Below are positions 8,090-19,361 of a DNA stretch of 64,000 nt, piece by piece (within the stretch, counting starts at the first letter, position 1; each line of letters starts with the position of its first letter). A program made the translations under genes and the position numbers. Location of the stretch: the NCBI GenBank assembly GCA_047495785.1, contig JBLDXI010000023.1:806001-870000 (forward strand). Reading direction: 5' to 3'. Under the pieces are notes generated by a model. It did no database searches. It had not been told where the DNA came from and was given only the letters and a program-made list of their open reading frames with translations. Source of the DNA: Lepidodermella squamata (taxonomy: Eukaryota > Gastrotricha).

Positions 8090-11000
8090 TCATTCGGGAA
8101 TATTTTGCAAAAGTCGCTCAATCTGCGGACTGAATTGCGGTTGTTCTTCCTGCTGCGTTATTGGCCTCGATTCAACGAAGTGCTTTTGAAACTCTTTTAC
8201 CAGAGGGTTTGCTAGCGACTGGAATTTGGGCCATCGTTTCGGCATATCTCGCATCAACGAGCGGAAAATGTTAACTCCACTTCGAAACACAGTGACCAAC
8301 TTTTCCATTTTCGCCAATCGATTTCGGCCAGTATCAGCGCCACCCAGCGTGTGTTTCATCGCCATCTCGTACGAATGGCGAACTAGAGATATTTGCCCCG
8401 AATAGGGTCGCGTCTCATCTTCTGAAATAAATATAGAGATCCAAAGTTGATATTGGCAAAGCCGCAAAATTACCTGGGCTGAAGCATAGAAGAGCGCAAA
8501 AAACAGCGAATTCACGTAAATTTAGAATTGTCTCTGCGACTTGATTGCCAACATAGCCCAGGTAGCTTTTTATCATGAAGTCTTTCTCATTGTCCGCCTG
8601 AGAAATCAGCAGCGAAAAGCCGGCGCACAGTCCGAAATCTCGATCTGAAGCCTTGTCGAAATTCAGCGACATTTGAGCAGCGAGGACAGGAAAGAAAGAG
8701 TTCAGGTAAATAACCATGCGCTCATTGATTTCGATCGACTTGGCACCTGGTAGAGCCGTTAGGAAATCACTGACGGCCTTTAAGTATACGGCGAAAACGT
8801 CGGCTTTGGCAATCATAGATTCATCGGCAGTCATTTCTGAACTCAGCGCAACTTTGATCTAGGAAGAAAGATGAAATCAGTCATCAGGCGGGCATTTGCT
8901 TCTACCGACTAAGAGTTCCTAATTCCTAATTCAGTGAGAGGGAATGCTACTCTATAACCCTAAAGTTTCGAGGATGACGCCGGATAATAAGGCAAAACGG
9001 ATCCTGAAAGTTTTACCTGAGAAATGGGTGCTAATTTAGCTGAGGCCGCCACGCATTGCTGAACAAGCCATTCTGCGAAAGTATTTCCGCTGTGCGGAAC
9101 AGCCGGGGACCCGGCTGCCATTGGCTGCCTACTTTCGGACGGAGCTGGCAACATCTGATTCACAGTAGGACCAGGTACCTGGGGTGAAATGGCTGAAGTC
9201 GAATCCCTCCTATCGGCATTAGTCAACTCTTTTCCCGCCGACGATGACGAAGGGGTCTTCTTGGAAGAAATAGCCGCTACATGGTAGTCAAACGCAGCTG
9301 ATGCAGCTTGCAAATCGTTTTGGGTCGATGCAGGAGCTGCAGGAGGTTGACTTAAGATCTCTTCGAAAAATGTTGCACTGCTGCCCTCTTTGACTGATTG
9401 AAATTGTGATGGGCAGTCAGCTGATAGTTGCTTCTGCTGAGATGGCTGCTGCTGTTTCGCACAAGTAACAACTTTCGGGGCGGCGGTGATAAGATTTCTC
9501 GTCACGGTAAGAGGTGGCGACGAATCTTCAACGGCAGGTCGGGAGATTTTGGCTTGTTGCTTTGGAGAAGCTGGTGGTTTCTTTTGAGAGGCATGGTTAT
9601 CTCGGATTCTAGATTCATTAGCCGATATGTTTGGCAGGAATGGCGAGATTGGCTCCGGGCTGGTCATGGTCGTAGTAACACCTGCTGATTGGTCTGGCAG
9701 TGGTGATTCATAAGAGACTTTGGCAACACTTTCAGGAGAGCTTGCATCGGTTAGCGGAAGCGATCGCTTTCGACGGCTCCCACTGCAACAGAATAGAATA
9801 GACAATAATTTAAAAAAAACGGGAAAGGATTTTTCGCCACCAATTTTTTAGCTGGAATATCATTCTGCCAAACTTTCGAAAATTTAACACTACTATCGAT
9901 TGTTGAAAACCCCTTAAAATTCCTAATTGTCACGGAGTTATTGAAAAATTACGAAGCAGGAAAAATAATTGATAGGGCTAAATATTGTCCAGCTTATTAA
10001 ATAAATCTGAAAAAATCATCTTATTTTATGGAATTAAACCCATCGATATTCCACTTTTTAAACGCTTTTATTACCTAAAGAAGTAAAAACTTTACCGGAG
10101 AATACCCGGAAAACCCCGATGGTAACTAGTTCGGTAATTTGCGGTTTTTACATGGTTGATCCGAATTTATTCTGATTTTAAACCCATTAACTAGTGACAT
10201 ACTTGATACTATTCTAGTTTCTCGATTTTTTTTTTGAATTTTTCCACAAATTTCATCCTATGTGACCCTTTCCGTGTATTTCTTGGCTCACTCAATGGGT
10301 ACACTATATAGGAAAGTAAACAAATGCTCACCGCAATTTTCTGCGAGGCGGTGAGTTTTTTCGCCTTCCTTTCAGATCGTCCTCAGAGTCGTCAGTCGTA
10401 TCACCCAGGACAGAAGCTGGCAATTCTTCATCAGTGTCGAAATCCAGGTCATATTTTTCAACGTTGACTATCTTGCTTTTCGCCTTGTTTTTTACATGAT
10501 CGCTATCGCCCTTCATTCTACCGTCATCCATGCCAGCGCTGTAGCAGCGGCGCAGTCGACAGCTACGGCAGTCAGCTGTTGGGCTACACGGATGTTTCGG
10601 TTTGAAATTAATAAGCGGGTCCAAGTTTCGTGGCCGTTGGTGACAAAACAACATGGATAGGTTTGCTTTCTTCTCACGGCTGAAAAATGATGCACATTTA
10701 TCACATGAGACGACCCCGAAGTTGAAGCCTTGGCCTGAAAAGCTAGATCAGTAAAAATCCGTAAATTTCGAAAAAATGAATAAAATTACTTGGCGAATTG
10801 CAAATTGCGCAAGGAATGCTGGCGAAATCAACGCGGTCCGAATTTTTAGTCTTGCTAGATCCACTGCCGTTCGACGCCGTTCGGGTCAGAGGTTTCGCTG
10901 GCTGACGGCTTTGTGGCGTAGCAGATTCTTTGTCAGGCCGTTCACCTTTTCGGATATTTTCGATAACTCGCACGCATTGATTGTATCGACATGGCCGGCA

Positions 11001-11219
11001 TTTCATCATCTCTGACGTAGTCTTACGCCTCCCTTTTGGGCCTGTACAGACACATTCGCTATCTTCGGGCGCGCCGTCGGTCTCACATCGCCAGTAATAT
11101 TTGCGGCAAGCTTCGCAAATGGAGAGTTGAGGTGTTTCTTGACTTTTCCCCGATGACGGGCCCCAGAGAATGCCTGGTATAGACCGGCGACAAACGCCGC
11201 AATATTGAGAATTATCCAT
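8090..11219 (-). CDS. Nuclear receptor with two DNA-binding domains (2DBD type), five exons, 771 aa
   Basis: Exons on the minus strand are 11219-10790, 10734-10332, 9782-9017, 8858-8474 and 8421-8090. All introns are GT-AG (55, 549, 158 and 52 bp) and the joined frame is open. Exon 1 encodes a first C4 zinc-finger domain: CGVC, CEACRKYYWR in the P-box position, then CRPCRYNQC. The exon 1-2 junction encodes a second one, CAIC-x13-CDKC followed by ASFFSR, ending CRSCRLRRCYSAGM, the classic end of a nuclear receptor DNA-binding domain. Exon 3 is a long Ser/Pro/Gln-rich hinge. Exons 4-5 (about 240 aa) are helical with REFAVFCALLCFSP, resembling helices 8-9 of a ligand-binding domain. It should act as a nuclear transcription factor. 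Receptors with two such domains are known from flatworms, molluscs and Daphnia. The second finger of domain 2 has unusual cysteine spacing. Ligand and target unknown. Confidence 0.85.
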
Positions 11220-12041
11220 CGTTCAAGAAAGGTCTAAATCCCAAAGCCCAAATGGAATTAAACACGATTTTATTGAAAGATTTTGAAGAAAAGCTAAGTG
11301 AGTTTGGTTAAGAAAATGCACTGTATTTCGCGACTTTTAGTATAAGAAAGTGTACTGTATTTCTCTTTGCGTAAATTAGGATACAGCAGCTATAGCACAA
11401 TAGTAGCTTTCTAACACATCACGATGCATGTGTATCTATTTCATTGTTGTTGTCAACGATGCTTTTTTGACTTTTACAATATAATCCACTTGGTCAATGA
11501 TATGACTGTAGAGCAGCTACATGAAATGTGGCGCCAGCTGCTGTAACTATAACAGCTCATTGTGTAAGTATATATGTGTATGTGAGTGCGTACGCGTAGC
11601 CGCATCGGTTTCAATTTCATATACAGTATACTCACGTCTTATACCGTATATGAAATTATAAAGGCAGTCTCTTTTATCTGTTGTTTCGAGGCATAAAAAA
11701 GGAAAAATAAAAGGAAAGATAGGCAAGGCCTTCAAAACTGGAACGGTGTCGGATATCGGCCGCCGCAACCGAGCGGTAACAAGTCCGCTTCAATCACATA
11801 AAATAGCTGTCATTCTCAAGATCAAAAATCATAATTTTAGTTTATTTGAATCAATTTTTAGACTAATCTCAGCTGATAATTCAGCAATAAAACTATTCGC
11901 TTTGCTCGCATATTATGAAGATATTCCACTTCAAATTTCGTCTTCGTATCGTGGTGGAAAGGGCCCCCGTAAGAAAAGTGCCCAGGGCACCTTGAAAGTT
12001 TGAAACGGCCCTGTCTTCATGTTCTTAATAATTCATAATAT
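11220..12041. other. Intergenic region between nuclear receptor and channel pseudogene
   Basis: This holds the 5' flank of the nuclear receptor (up to about 11500) and the 3' flank of the channel pseudogene. A TATATGTGTATGTGAG-type stretch near 11570 is simple sequence. No further gene or repeat family was recognised. Confidence 0.4.
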
Positions 12042-13223
12042 TCAATCTTGTCGATAAATTATCAGACTCACAAAATTCAACATTACTTGTGAGAGAATGA
12101 AGGCGAAAGCAGACATTATTTCCAAGGTTGTTTGCAACGTGATTTTGCCACTGAATAAGCATTGATTCATATTACTGCGAAAATTGTTCGCTAGAAAGCA
12201 GATTATAGCCGAATATATCACAATGAACATACCGAAAACAGTTTGACAAAACACGTAGTAAGAAGCTATTATTCTGCTTGGAGTTTTAGGTAAATTTTGT
12301 AGAACTGAATCCTGAATTACAAAGATCGCCAACATAACGGTGCAAGCGAAGCAGGACCTGTCAGGCATTTCTGGAGGGATTAGGAGGGCACTAAGCGTCA
12401 GCAAACTCAGAATAAGTCCGGGGCCAAAACAGTTTAGTAGGTAATAGTCAGCCTTTCGCCTAAATTTCAGATGAAATGAGACTTGAACGATCGATGAGTC
12501 ATTCTTCTCAATATCGTTGAACCCCAGGGTTGAGGCATTGTGCAATCTCGTCGACTTCTCAACAAGTTCCCAATTCGAATTCTGAGGCATGAACGTATTG
12601 GCAAATACTGGCCAGTATTCAGCTGAAATGAAGACTATATTGCTCAGGGGTTGATTCAAAACAATCCACACGCCGCAAGTTTGCTCGTCGAATGGGAATT
12701 TCCAAAAGTTCAAATCGCAGTAAGTTGTGAACGCGCCGGTGAATAAGTATTGGAAAACCCCCGTCGGCAGTCGAATGTAGAAAAATTTCGCGTGATCCGA
12801 CGAATCGTCTAGAGCTGAGCCTCGAATGCTGTTTCTCATTACAATGCTGGGACGCCAGTATAACTTGGGGTCTTCATGCTAAAGCATTGTTACTGGCGCC
12901 GGCCACGATGCTAGAGATGCGTTGTAAACCTCGGCAACACATGGCACATGCCAGTCCAAGGCAGTAATGCCAATGAAGCTAAGGTATTCGCTAACGTCGT
13001 TGATTTCGAGAAATCTATCCAACTGTAGCCAGACTTTGATCTTAGTGGGGATATTTTCAAGCTCTTGCGGAGAATTCACAGCTGCGCCTATTCGACAACT
13101 CTGTAGCAGGGTTTCAGTGAAGTTTGATGGTGAAATGGTTCGTGCAGCTTCGGATTGGTAGATAGCAAGCATGAGATGAATAAGAATGAGATTCTGAAAA
13201 GTTGGAAAGCGTTTACAGGGCAT
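12042..13223 (-). pseudogene. Cys-loop channel subunit broken by one in-frame stop codon
   Basis: From the ATG at 13223 (MPCKRFPTFQNL, a signal peptide) the frame reads through QSCRIG, NSPQE and VPCVAEVY to VTML. There it meets TAG at 12879-12881. After this single stop the same frame continues HEDPKLYWRPSIV and then without interruption through the Cys-loop (YCDLNFWKFPFDEQTC), M1-M4 and a normal stop at 12042. Paralogs have glutamine at this position (LQHE in the genes at 13662 and 31522), so one C-to-T change (CAG to TAG) explains the break. Everything else looks intact, so loss is very recent, or it is one allele of a segregating gene. Upstream ATGs in the same frame exist but precede the expected signal peptide. 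Confidence 0.85.
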
Positions 13224-13396
13224 TTTTGTTATTGCGGGCCATTTCGAACCTAAAACCACTAAAATGGAGATAAATTGTAAGTATATACAATATGCATTCT
13301 CCTCTTGCATTGTAAAGCTCTGAAAACTCCAATATCGATCGACAGAGAGGAGCTTCTGGAGCTTCTGGAATAGTAGAGAAAGCTTTATTCCGGAAG

Positions 13397-13404
13397 TTTA
13401 TATA
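13397..13404 (-). promoter_or_regulatory. TATA box upstream of the channel copy at 12042-13223
   Basis: TATATAAA on the minus strand lies 174 bp upstream of the ATG at 13223, within a conserved flank block (CTCAGTGTATATAAACTTCC). The same block occurs near 31310-31330 with TGTATAAA. Conservation between copies supports a real core promoter. Confidence 0.55.
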
Positions 13405-13661
13405 CACTGAGAGTCGGCTCCATTTGCTTTTTTGATCCGGTAATTGATCAATATCCGAGCAAAAATTTTGATTTACCAAAGCTAAAGCAAAATCAAAAGC
13501 TGAACTTCCGATTCATGTCTCTACCTACTGTGTTACGAAAGCGAAATTAATGTTCGACCTTTTGACCATTTATTTAGACAAAAATTAACAAAAATAGGAA
13601 ACAATCAAAGCTCGCGCAGTTTAGATAGTGGCTCATGTCCGAGACTTAAGACGAATAGTTC

Positions 13662-14804
13662 CTAATAATTTCGATACACACCTACTGTAATGACATTAAG
13701 GAGAATCTGAGCGGTAATGAGCGTCATAACATTGACTATTTCAATAATTGTTTCAAGCGTGATTTTCGTCCCGAAGACACATCGCTTCATCCGGCTGCTA
13801 AACTTGTTAGAGAAAAAGCAAATCATAGCCGAATAGACAACTACACACATGCCGAAAAAAGTTTGGCAAAACACGTAAGACGAAGCAATCACCCTGCTAG
13901 GTGTTTTAGGTAAGTTCTGGACAACTTGGTCCTGAATCACAAATATCGCCAACATGATTGTACACGCATAGCAAGACCTATCAGGCATTTCGGGTGGGAT
14001 TAGCAGAGCACATAAAATAAGAACGCTTAGAATGATACAAGGGCCGAAACAGTTCATCATGTAGTAGTCAGATTTGCGTTTGAATCTAAAGTAGAACGAG
14101 ACTTGATAAAATGACGAATCATTCTGCGCAACTTCATGGAATCCCAGGACAGAAGCGTTGTACATTTCGAAGTACTTTTCAATCAACTCCCAGTGTGAAT
14201 TTCTCGGCATCATTTTAAAGGTTGAGCTTGGCACATATCCGGCAGATTGGATCGCTACATTGCTCGAATACTGGTTTGAAACGATTGTAATGTCGCAAAG
14301 TTGTTCATCAAAAGGAAACTTCCAGAAGTCCAAATCACAGTACGTCGATAGCAAACCTGTGAAGCTTATCTGGAAACTACCAATAGCTGGCCTTATCAGC
14401 ATTAACTTCGTGTACTCCGATGATTCGATCAAAGATTGGCCTCGGATGTCGTTTCTCAGCATAACATAGGGTCGCCAGTAAATATTGGGGTATTCATGTT
14501 GTAAGGCAGTGATGCCAGCTGGCCACCATTTTGATGATTTTTTGTAGACGTCAGCCACACATGGAACTTCCCATTCTAGGCCTAAAGTACCGATGAAACT
14601 CATATATTCGCCAACATCGTTGATTTCAATGAATCTATCAAGATTCAGTAATACTGTGATCTTGGTCGGGATATTCTCAACTTCCTGGGGCGAGTTTGCT
14701 GTTGCGCTGATGCGACAGTTCTGGAGTAGTGTTTCAGTCAGATTATCTGGAGTTGGGGCGCTCCAAACTCCAGGATGAAGCAGGGCGATGAATACAACTA
14801 GCAT
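13662..14804 (-). CDS. Cys-loop ligand-gated ion channel subunit, intronless, 380 aa
   Basis: The start at 14804 is set by an in-frame TAG directly before the ATG. A short signal peptide (MLVVFIALLHPGVWSA) precedes TPDNLTETLLQNC and NSPQEVENIP. Array cysteines are C30 and C82; the Cys-loop is C156 to C170 with FPFDEQ. M1 is about 247-270, M2 about 276-296 (DRSCYACTIMLAIF), M3 about 306-331 and M4 about 352-376. It forms a separate branch of the subfamily together with the dead copies at 34000-34774 and 42570-42900. Its 5' flank (14805-15060) is also shared with the flank of the 34000 copy. Role inferred from family: subunit of a cell-surface pentameric channel. Confidence 0.92.
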   Translation of the reverse strand: MLVVFIALLHPGVWSAPTPDNLTETLLQNCRISATANSPQEVENIPTKITVLLNLDRFIEINDVGEYMSFIGTLGLEWEVPCVADVYKKSSKWWPAGITALQHEYPNIYWRPYVMLRNDIRGQSLIESSEYTKLMLIRPAIGSFQISFTGLLSTYCDLDFWKFPFDEQLCDITIVSNQYSSNVAIQSAGYVPSSTFKMMPRNSHWELIEKYFEMYNASVLGFHEVAQNDSSFYQVSFYFRFKRKSDYYMMNCFGPCIILSVLILCALLIPPEMPDRSCYACTIMLAIFVIQDQVVQNLPKTPSRVIASSYVFCQTFFGMCVVVYSAMICFFSNKFSSRMKRCVFGTKITLETIIEIVNVMTLITAQILLNVITVGVYRNY

Positions 14805-15629
14805 CTAGTGCCAAGTTTTATGCAAGCGGTACTAGATTCTACGATTAATATCAAACTTGGAATGGTCAGGGCAGAATTTTCGTGTGAAGTTAAGCAAATA
14901 AAAGCGACCTACCTCATCTGAAATTTCTAATAAATTTGAGCGAGCTGTTGTTGTGATTTGCTTTGCGAAATTTATTTGATTTTTACCAAGTGCATGCAAC
15001 TCGTGTTTTGTGTTTTGTTATTCAGCTCAGTCGTGAGAACTTTGAATTTCTACGAATTAAACAAATGAGCCTCGCCGGGCGAAAACGTGAGATCTGGCAA
15101 AGTTTTCATGTAATAATTAAATGATATTTTCCTGTTCCAAATTGATAAAAAAATGTGGGAAAAATGGTAATTATTCGAATGGCCTAATGCTAATGTCTCT
15201 CAGATCTATTTTCCATGAATCTCAATCTTTTCCCCGCAGTCCGAACTCATGAGGCGAGGCTGAGACTTAACCAGCTAAGTTCGCTTTTTGTGCACAGAGC
15301 TAAACAAGTTATCAACCAAATCCTGGGTCTGTCAAAAGTCATTTTTTTCGGGTCAACGATGCGTCGTAGGGCAAAATGGCCGACGGCAAACGGCAAAGTG
15401 TAGCCCATTACCCGGCGGTTCTTTTGACACCGAATTTGGGGACTCAAGGTCTGAGCAGGTCTTTGAAAATGACAGTGAAAAAACGTCGAAATTTTGGATT
15501 AGAGCCGAAAAGCAGACCAAGAATAGGACCTAATTATTAGACCCAGATTATGGCGCAACAATCGAAATGTCACTGTTTTTACAATTTGGTTTCTGTGCGT
15601 TCCTTGAAGTCTTTAGCCCGAATTTGGTG
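14805..15629. other. Intergenic region, nothing coding recognised
   Basis: The first 260 bp are the duplicated 5' flank of the channel gene at 13662-14804; similar sequence, for instance GCTGTTGTTNTGATTTGCTTT, recurs at 34950. From 15060 to 15629 there is no recognisable gene; several overlapping open frames show no motif. Confidence 0.4.
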
Positions 15630-16125
15630 TCAAATACATTTGTTCAAATCGCATTTGGTTACACAGGCGTCGACAGTTTCGGCTCGGCCGCCATGTGGAA
15701 CAATTGGGAGGCACTGGCGCATATCTCCGCCGAAGACAGTGGTGACACCACCAAAAGGTAGATCAGTTTTGTCACGAAGTGTGCGATCAACGGCCTTGAA
15801 AGCTAATTTATGCAGCATAGAAGCTTCATCAAAAATAATAAGGTCAGTCGGCCGAATCAGAGAAGCCAATGCACTTTGAGCCGGAATATTGCAAGTAGTG
15901 TTTCTATGATTAACGATTAACGCCTTCGATAGGAATTTTGAAGACGGGATGAGCCGTTCTGTCGTTATAAAGAAGTAAGGAAGCGATACCGGAAGAAGCG
16001 CAAGCTAGAACTACGCGACCCTTATTTGATCGGACTTCATCCATAACTCCATAGCTCAATTTTAGAACATGATACACTCCTTGAGCACATTTCTGAAGGT
16101 CCAAGGCTGTTTTCTGAAGGAGCAA
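15630..16125 (-). pseudogene. Helitron helicase (Pif1-like) fragment
   Basis: Two minus-strand segments encode pieces of the Helitron Rep/Helicase protein. The upstream one has VVLACASSGIASLLLYNDRT and AHPVFKIPIEG, the region between Walker A and Walker B. The downstream one has DLIIFDEASMLHKLAF (Walker B) and FGGVTTVFGGDMRQCLPIVP (the GGD.RQ motif). A stop codon and a frame change lie between them near 15900. Neither the Rep domain nor the rest of the helicase was found, so this is a decayed fragment. Helitron ends were not identified. Confidence 0.85.
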
Positions 16126-16229
16126 ATGACAATTGTAAACAGGGCCGCAAATATATTGCGCTCAGTGATGACGCCTGATTTATGCGTGGTCCTCTTCAAA
16201 GTCTCCACTCTCCACCTCATTTTTTTTAA

Positions 16230-16437
16230 ATGGCGAGGCTAAGATCATTCGAGAATGGTGTTTCGGCGCCTTGTTTACCTTAAATGCCGCTTCAATATTG
16301 TGGAACCTCTTGTGGAACCTCTCTCGAAAATCAATTGGACAGCAACGCCAGACGGATGAGGAAATTGGAGCTGCAGGGTTAGTATCGTGAGTTCGTCAGT
16401 ACCACAGTTGCTTTTTCATCTCTCCGAATTTGGACAC
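16230..16437 (+). promoter_or_regulatory. Duplicated 5' flank of the channel gene at 16438
   Basis: The sequence from 16230 (GGCGAGGCTAAGATCATTCG) to the start codon is clearly homologous to 49744-49935, directly upstream of the paralogous gene at 49936. The promoter and 5' leader were therefore duplicated with the gene. No TATA box is obvious. Confidence 0.5.
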
Positions 16438-17583
16438 ATGGCAAAGGTATTTCTAGCTGTCTTTGCTTTTTTCAACGTTAGTCGTGCATTGGCTGAACAA
16501 GCATATGAAAGCAGTATCAAGGATTTCGATCCCACCACAACCATTCTGAGCAACTGTAGAATAGCTCCGACTGTCAACTCGCCAACTGAACTAGCCAACA
16601 AAACTACTTCTCTCACCCTAGAACTACGCCCTAATCGTTTAATCGACCTTGACGACATCGGTGAAACTTTCACCATTTACGGGAAACTCACAGTTCTTTA
16701 CGAAGTGAAATGCATTTTCGATTTGTACAACGGTAGTGTTGCATGGCCAGCGAGCATCACGTATCTAATGATGGAGGACCCTAGTAAATACTGGTTCCCA
16801 CCTTTGCTACATCAAAATTCGGTGGGTAACCCAGCGATGGTCGAAGGTTTCCATAGGTTGCTTAAAATTACGATGGATAGAGGCTACATCTCATTTACTT
16901 TAGCGGGAAAGTTTACGTCTTATTGCGACATGGAGGTGACCTACTTCCCGTTCGATGTTCAAGAGTGTACCATCGAGTTCGAGCTCGGTCAAGACATTAG
17001 ATACTCCGTAATCAGTAAAGCTAGCTTATATGGTATGCTGGGAAATATTTTAAAGAAGAATTCAGACTGGCTGATATCGAAAAGTTCCACTTCGTTTGGC
17101 GCATCCAAATTGAACGAATCAAGCTTTGTTAGCTTCACCTTTGAATTAAAGCGGAAGCCACAATATTTCCTGATGTACTTATTCGCACCAAATTTCATTC
17201 TCAGTATATTGGTTCTGGCGTCGTTTTTCATCCCGGCTCAAGCTGCCGATCGCCCTGCTTTAACCTGCACTGCCATGCTTGCGATTTTCGTTCTCCAAGA
17301 CAACATCCAAGCTAATTTGCCGAAAACCCCCGGCCCTATCGTTGCTGGCATTTTCAGCTTGTCGCAAGCTGCTATTGCAACTGTGTGTGTTCTATACGAA
17401 GCGATCATGTGCGGAATCCTTAACAACTTTCCCGGAATTGCCCAGAAAAACTTTACATTTTTTAACAAAAAAGTGGCTCAATATGTGATCATCGACATCT
17501 TTATGTTTCAGTTCGCTTTCTTCATGTACTTCATCTCGATCGCTGCAGTTATCTTTTTATTGAGACGACCTTGGGACAGTTGA
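16438..17583 (+). CDS. Cys-loop ligand-gated ion channel subunit, intronless, 381 aa
   Basis: The ATG at 16438 is chosen because it starts a good signal peptide (MAKVFLAVFAFFNVSRALA) and aligns with the paralog at 49936. Open sequence upstream lacks an ATG. Array cysteines are C40 (SNCRIAPTVNSPTE) and C92; the Cys-loop is C163 to C177 (FPFDVQEC). M2 starts AADRPALTCTAMLAIF, the only copy with alanine instead of proline before the DR pair. M3 and M4 are separated by a short basic loop, and the protein ends in a membrane helix with FLLRRPWDS. It is nearly identical to the gene at 49936-51081. A polyadenylation signal AATAAA lies at 17723-17728. Function beyond being a channel subunit is unknown. 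Confidence 0.93.
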   Translation: MAKVFLAVFAFFNVSRALAEQAYESSIKDFDPTTTILSNCRIAPTVNSPTELANKTTSLTLELRPNRLIDLDDIGETFTIYGKLTVLYEVKCIFDLYNGSVAWPASITYLMMEDPSKYWFPPLLHQNSVGNPAMVEGFHRLLKITMDRGYISFTLAGKFTSYCDMEVTYFPFDVQECTIEFELGQDIRYSVISKASLYGMLGNILKKNSDWLISKSSTSFGASKLNESSFVSFTFELKRKPQYFLMYLFAPNFILSILVLASFFIPAQAADRPALTCTAMLAIFVLQDNIQANLPKTPGPIVAGIFSLSQAAIATVCVLYEAIMCGILNNFPGIAQKNFTFFNKKVAQYVIIDIFMFQFAFFMYFISIAAVIFLLRRPWDS

Positions 17584-18639
17584 ATGCGGGTCATTTATAA
17601 TTATTGTTTCTTAGTTATTTAGTTTGGCTATAAATATATATAAATATTATATTTTTTATTATATATCATATTATATATTTTATCAATGATAGTCTAAAAT
17701 TGCCTACTTCTTTCGAGCGTTGAATAAATTTACCAGTCTTTACCCGCGAAACAGAGCTTCTATGACTTGCTATGACTCCCGAATGAAACGTTCAGTCGTG
17801 CGATCCATAACATTTTTTTCAACAAGTGTTTTTTGCCGCAGTAATTTGCAACGATTAAAATGGAGTTTACGCTCGTGGTCAATGGAAACCGTGCAGAAGT
17901 TGTGGCAAAGTCATTTTTACATAAATAAAAAATAATTGATTATAGTGGATCGCAGGACGGAACTGTTTCATCTCGGAGTCAAATCATATCTGAGACAAAT
18001 TGTTGCCCCAATTATCAGTGCCGGATATCCATTGGTCAAGATTGGAAGCCTTGAAATCGATCTTATTTTATTCCCAGTATTGCGTAACTCATCTTTTCTC
18101 CACGATGCTCCACCAATTCAAAATTTCTCACCTGTCAGTAGCCAATAAAACTTTCACTAAGATGAGAAAAATCGTGATACGATCACCCAACTCATCTTTT
18201 CTCCATTGTCGATAATTATTTTTGCGCAATTTTTAGGAAAACTCGACACCACTGCCTTGGCATTGGTCCGCAGTGGCACGATAGAGTTCCCCCGACGCCC
18301 GGTAAACCCGGTTTTTCCACGTGAAATATCGACAACCAGTCAGCTGAGGTCAGCCTTAGGGGTGTGACAACCCTTAAGAAATTCTCAAGTCCATTTTCGA
18401 AATGTTTACTTATTTCCTTAACTTAAGCGTTCGATAACACTTCGACCTTATTTCGTAAAAACAGTTAAAATTAAGGGCGACCTTAACTTTCGATCCCCAA
18501 CCTTAGCACTTGAGGAATCAAGGTGGAGTTAAGGAGCTTACGATCACCACCTTATTATAGGCTCTTATTATATGAGTTCTCTACTCTCAGGATTACTCCG
18601 ATTGTTAAGCACCCGACTTGAAAAAAAATTTATTGTTTT
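17584..18639. other. Intergenic region with duplicated 3' flank and dispersed repeat
   Basis: To about 17765 this is the 3' flank shared with 51082-51235. From about 17788 (CAGTCGTGCGATCC) to 17960 lies a repeat whose right part (TTTACGCTCGTGGTCAAT and following) recurs inverted at 37290-37390. The ends show related words (GTGCGATCC and GGATCGCAGGAC), which suggests a short inverted-repeat element. From 17970 to 18639 nothing was recognised. Confidence 0.5.
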
Positions 18640-19361
18640 GTTGAATTGTCCTGGAAAATTGTCCAGTAGTTGTGACAAAGCACTGCATCAGGTATGAAGA
18701 TTAACATTCCCGACAGGCAGAAACGCAACAGCGCTGTATCAACGTTCTCTGTGAGTTGGAGTCGAAGTTGGAACATATCGGAACGGCTGTTGCGTTGTTG
18801 AAGCCTTCAATCACAATCAGCTGAACGCTGAATGTTCGGTAAGGAATTACCATCAATGGGATAAAGACAATTACGCAGATCACGGCGAATACTGCGGTCA
18901 GAAAAGCGACCTTTTTCAGATCTGGCCTTGAATTCGGACTCAATGATGTAACACATACTCGACGCTCGTAACTGATGAGCATCATCGTTATTGGGCTAAA
19001 TCCTGCTGTTACGAATAACAATACTGAAAGAGCCGTGCAGGACGAATCACCGGCTAGCCAATGGCCCGTGGGGGTACCAATGATCATCATCAAAGAGTAT
19101 CCAAATGAGAAAATTATGTGATCCACACCGAGAACGGTGATAAGGAAGAGAAAGTCTCGCCGAACACACCGCCATGATAATATTGGCGATAGTTGAGACA
19201 AAGACAAAGCAGGCAATGGCGGAGCACAGAGACGCGTATAGAAGCCGAGTGGAAGGACTCCGTGTGGTCAGATTGTAAGCTCCTATGAAATAGAATCGGG
19301 CTCCGCTGGATCCGCGATCAGGCAGCTTAGCCAAGATCCACGACTGCTCGGAATAATTCAT
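18640..19361 (-). pseudogene. Class A GPCR pseudogene, related to the intact gene at 40596
   Basis: From an ATG at 19361 the minus strand encodes MNYSEQSWILAKLPDRGSS, matching the start of the intact receptor. The frame shifts after ANII (near 19190). It resumes with RRDFLFLITVLGVDHIIFSF and continues through helix 3, the YERRVCV motif, helix 4 and VPICSNFD, and shifts again near 18765. Helix 5 remains partly readable (GMLIFIPDAVLCHNY) to about 18640, where similarity ends. Helices 6 and 7 are missing. Two frameshifts and a 3' truncation make it a clear pseudogene. Confidence 0.88.

Noticed and set aside
9428-9688. Tryptophan/arginine-rich plus-strand frame
   Set aside because: Antisense to the Ser/Pro-rich hinge exon of the nuclear receptor; tryptophan and arginine runs come from reverse-complemented Pro/Ala codons.
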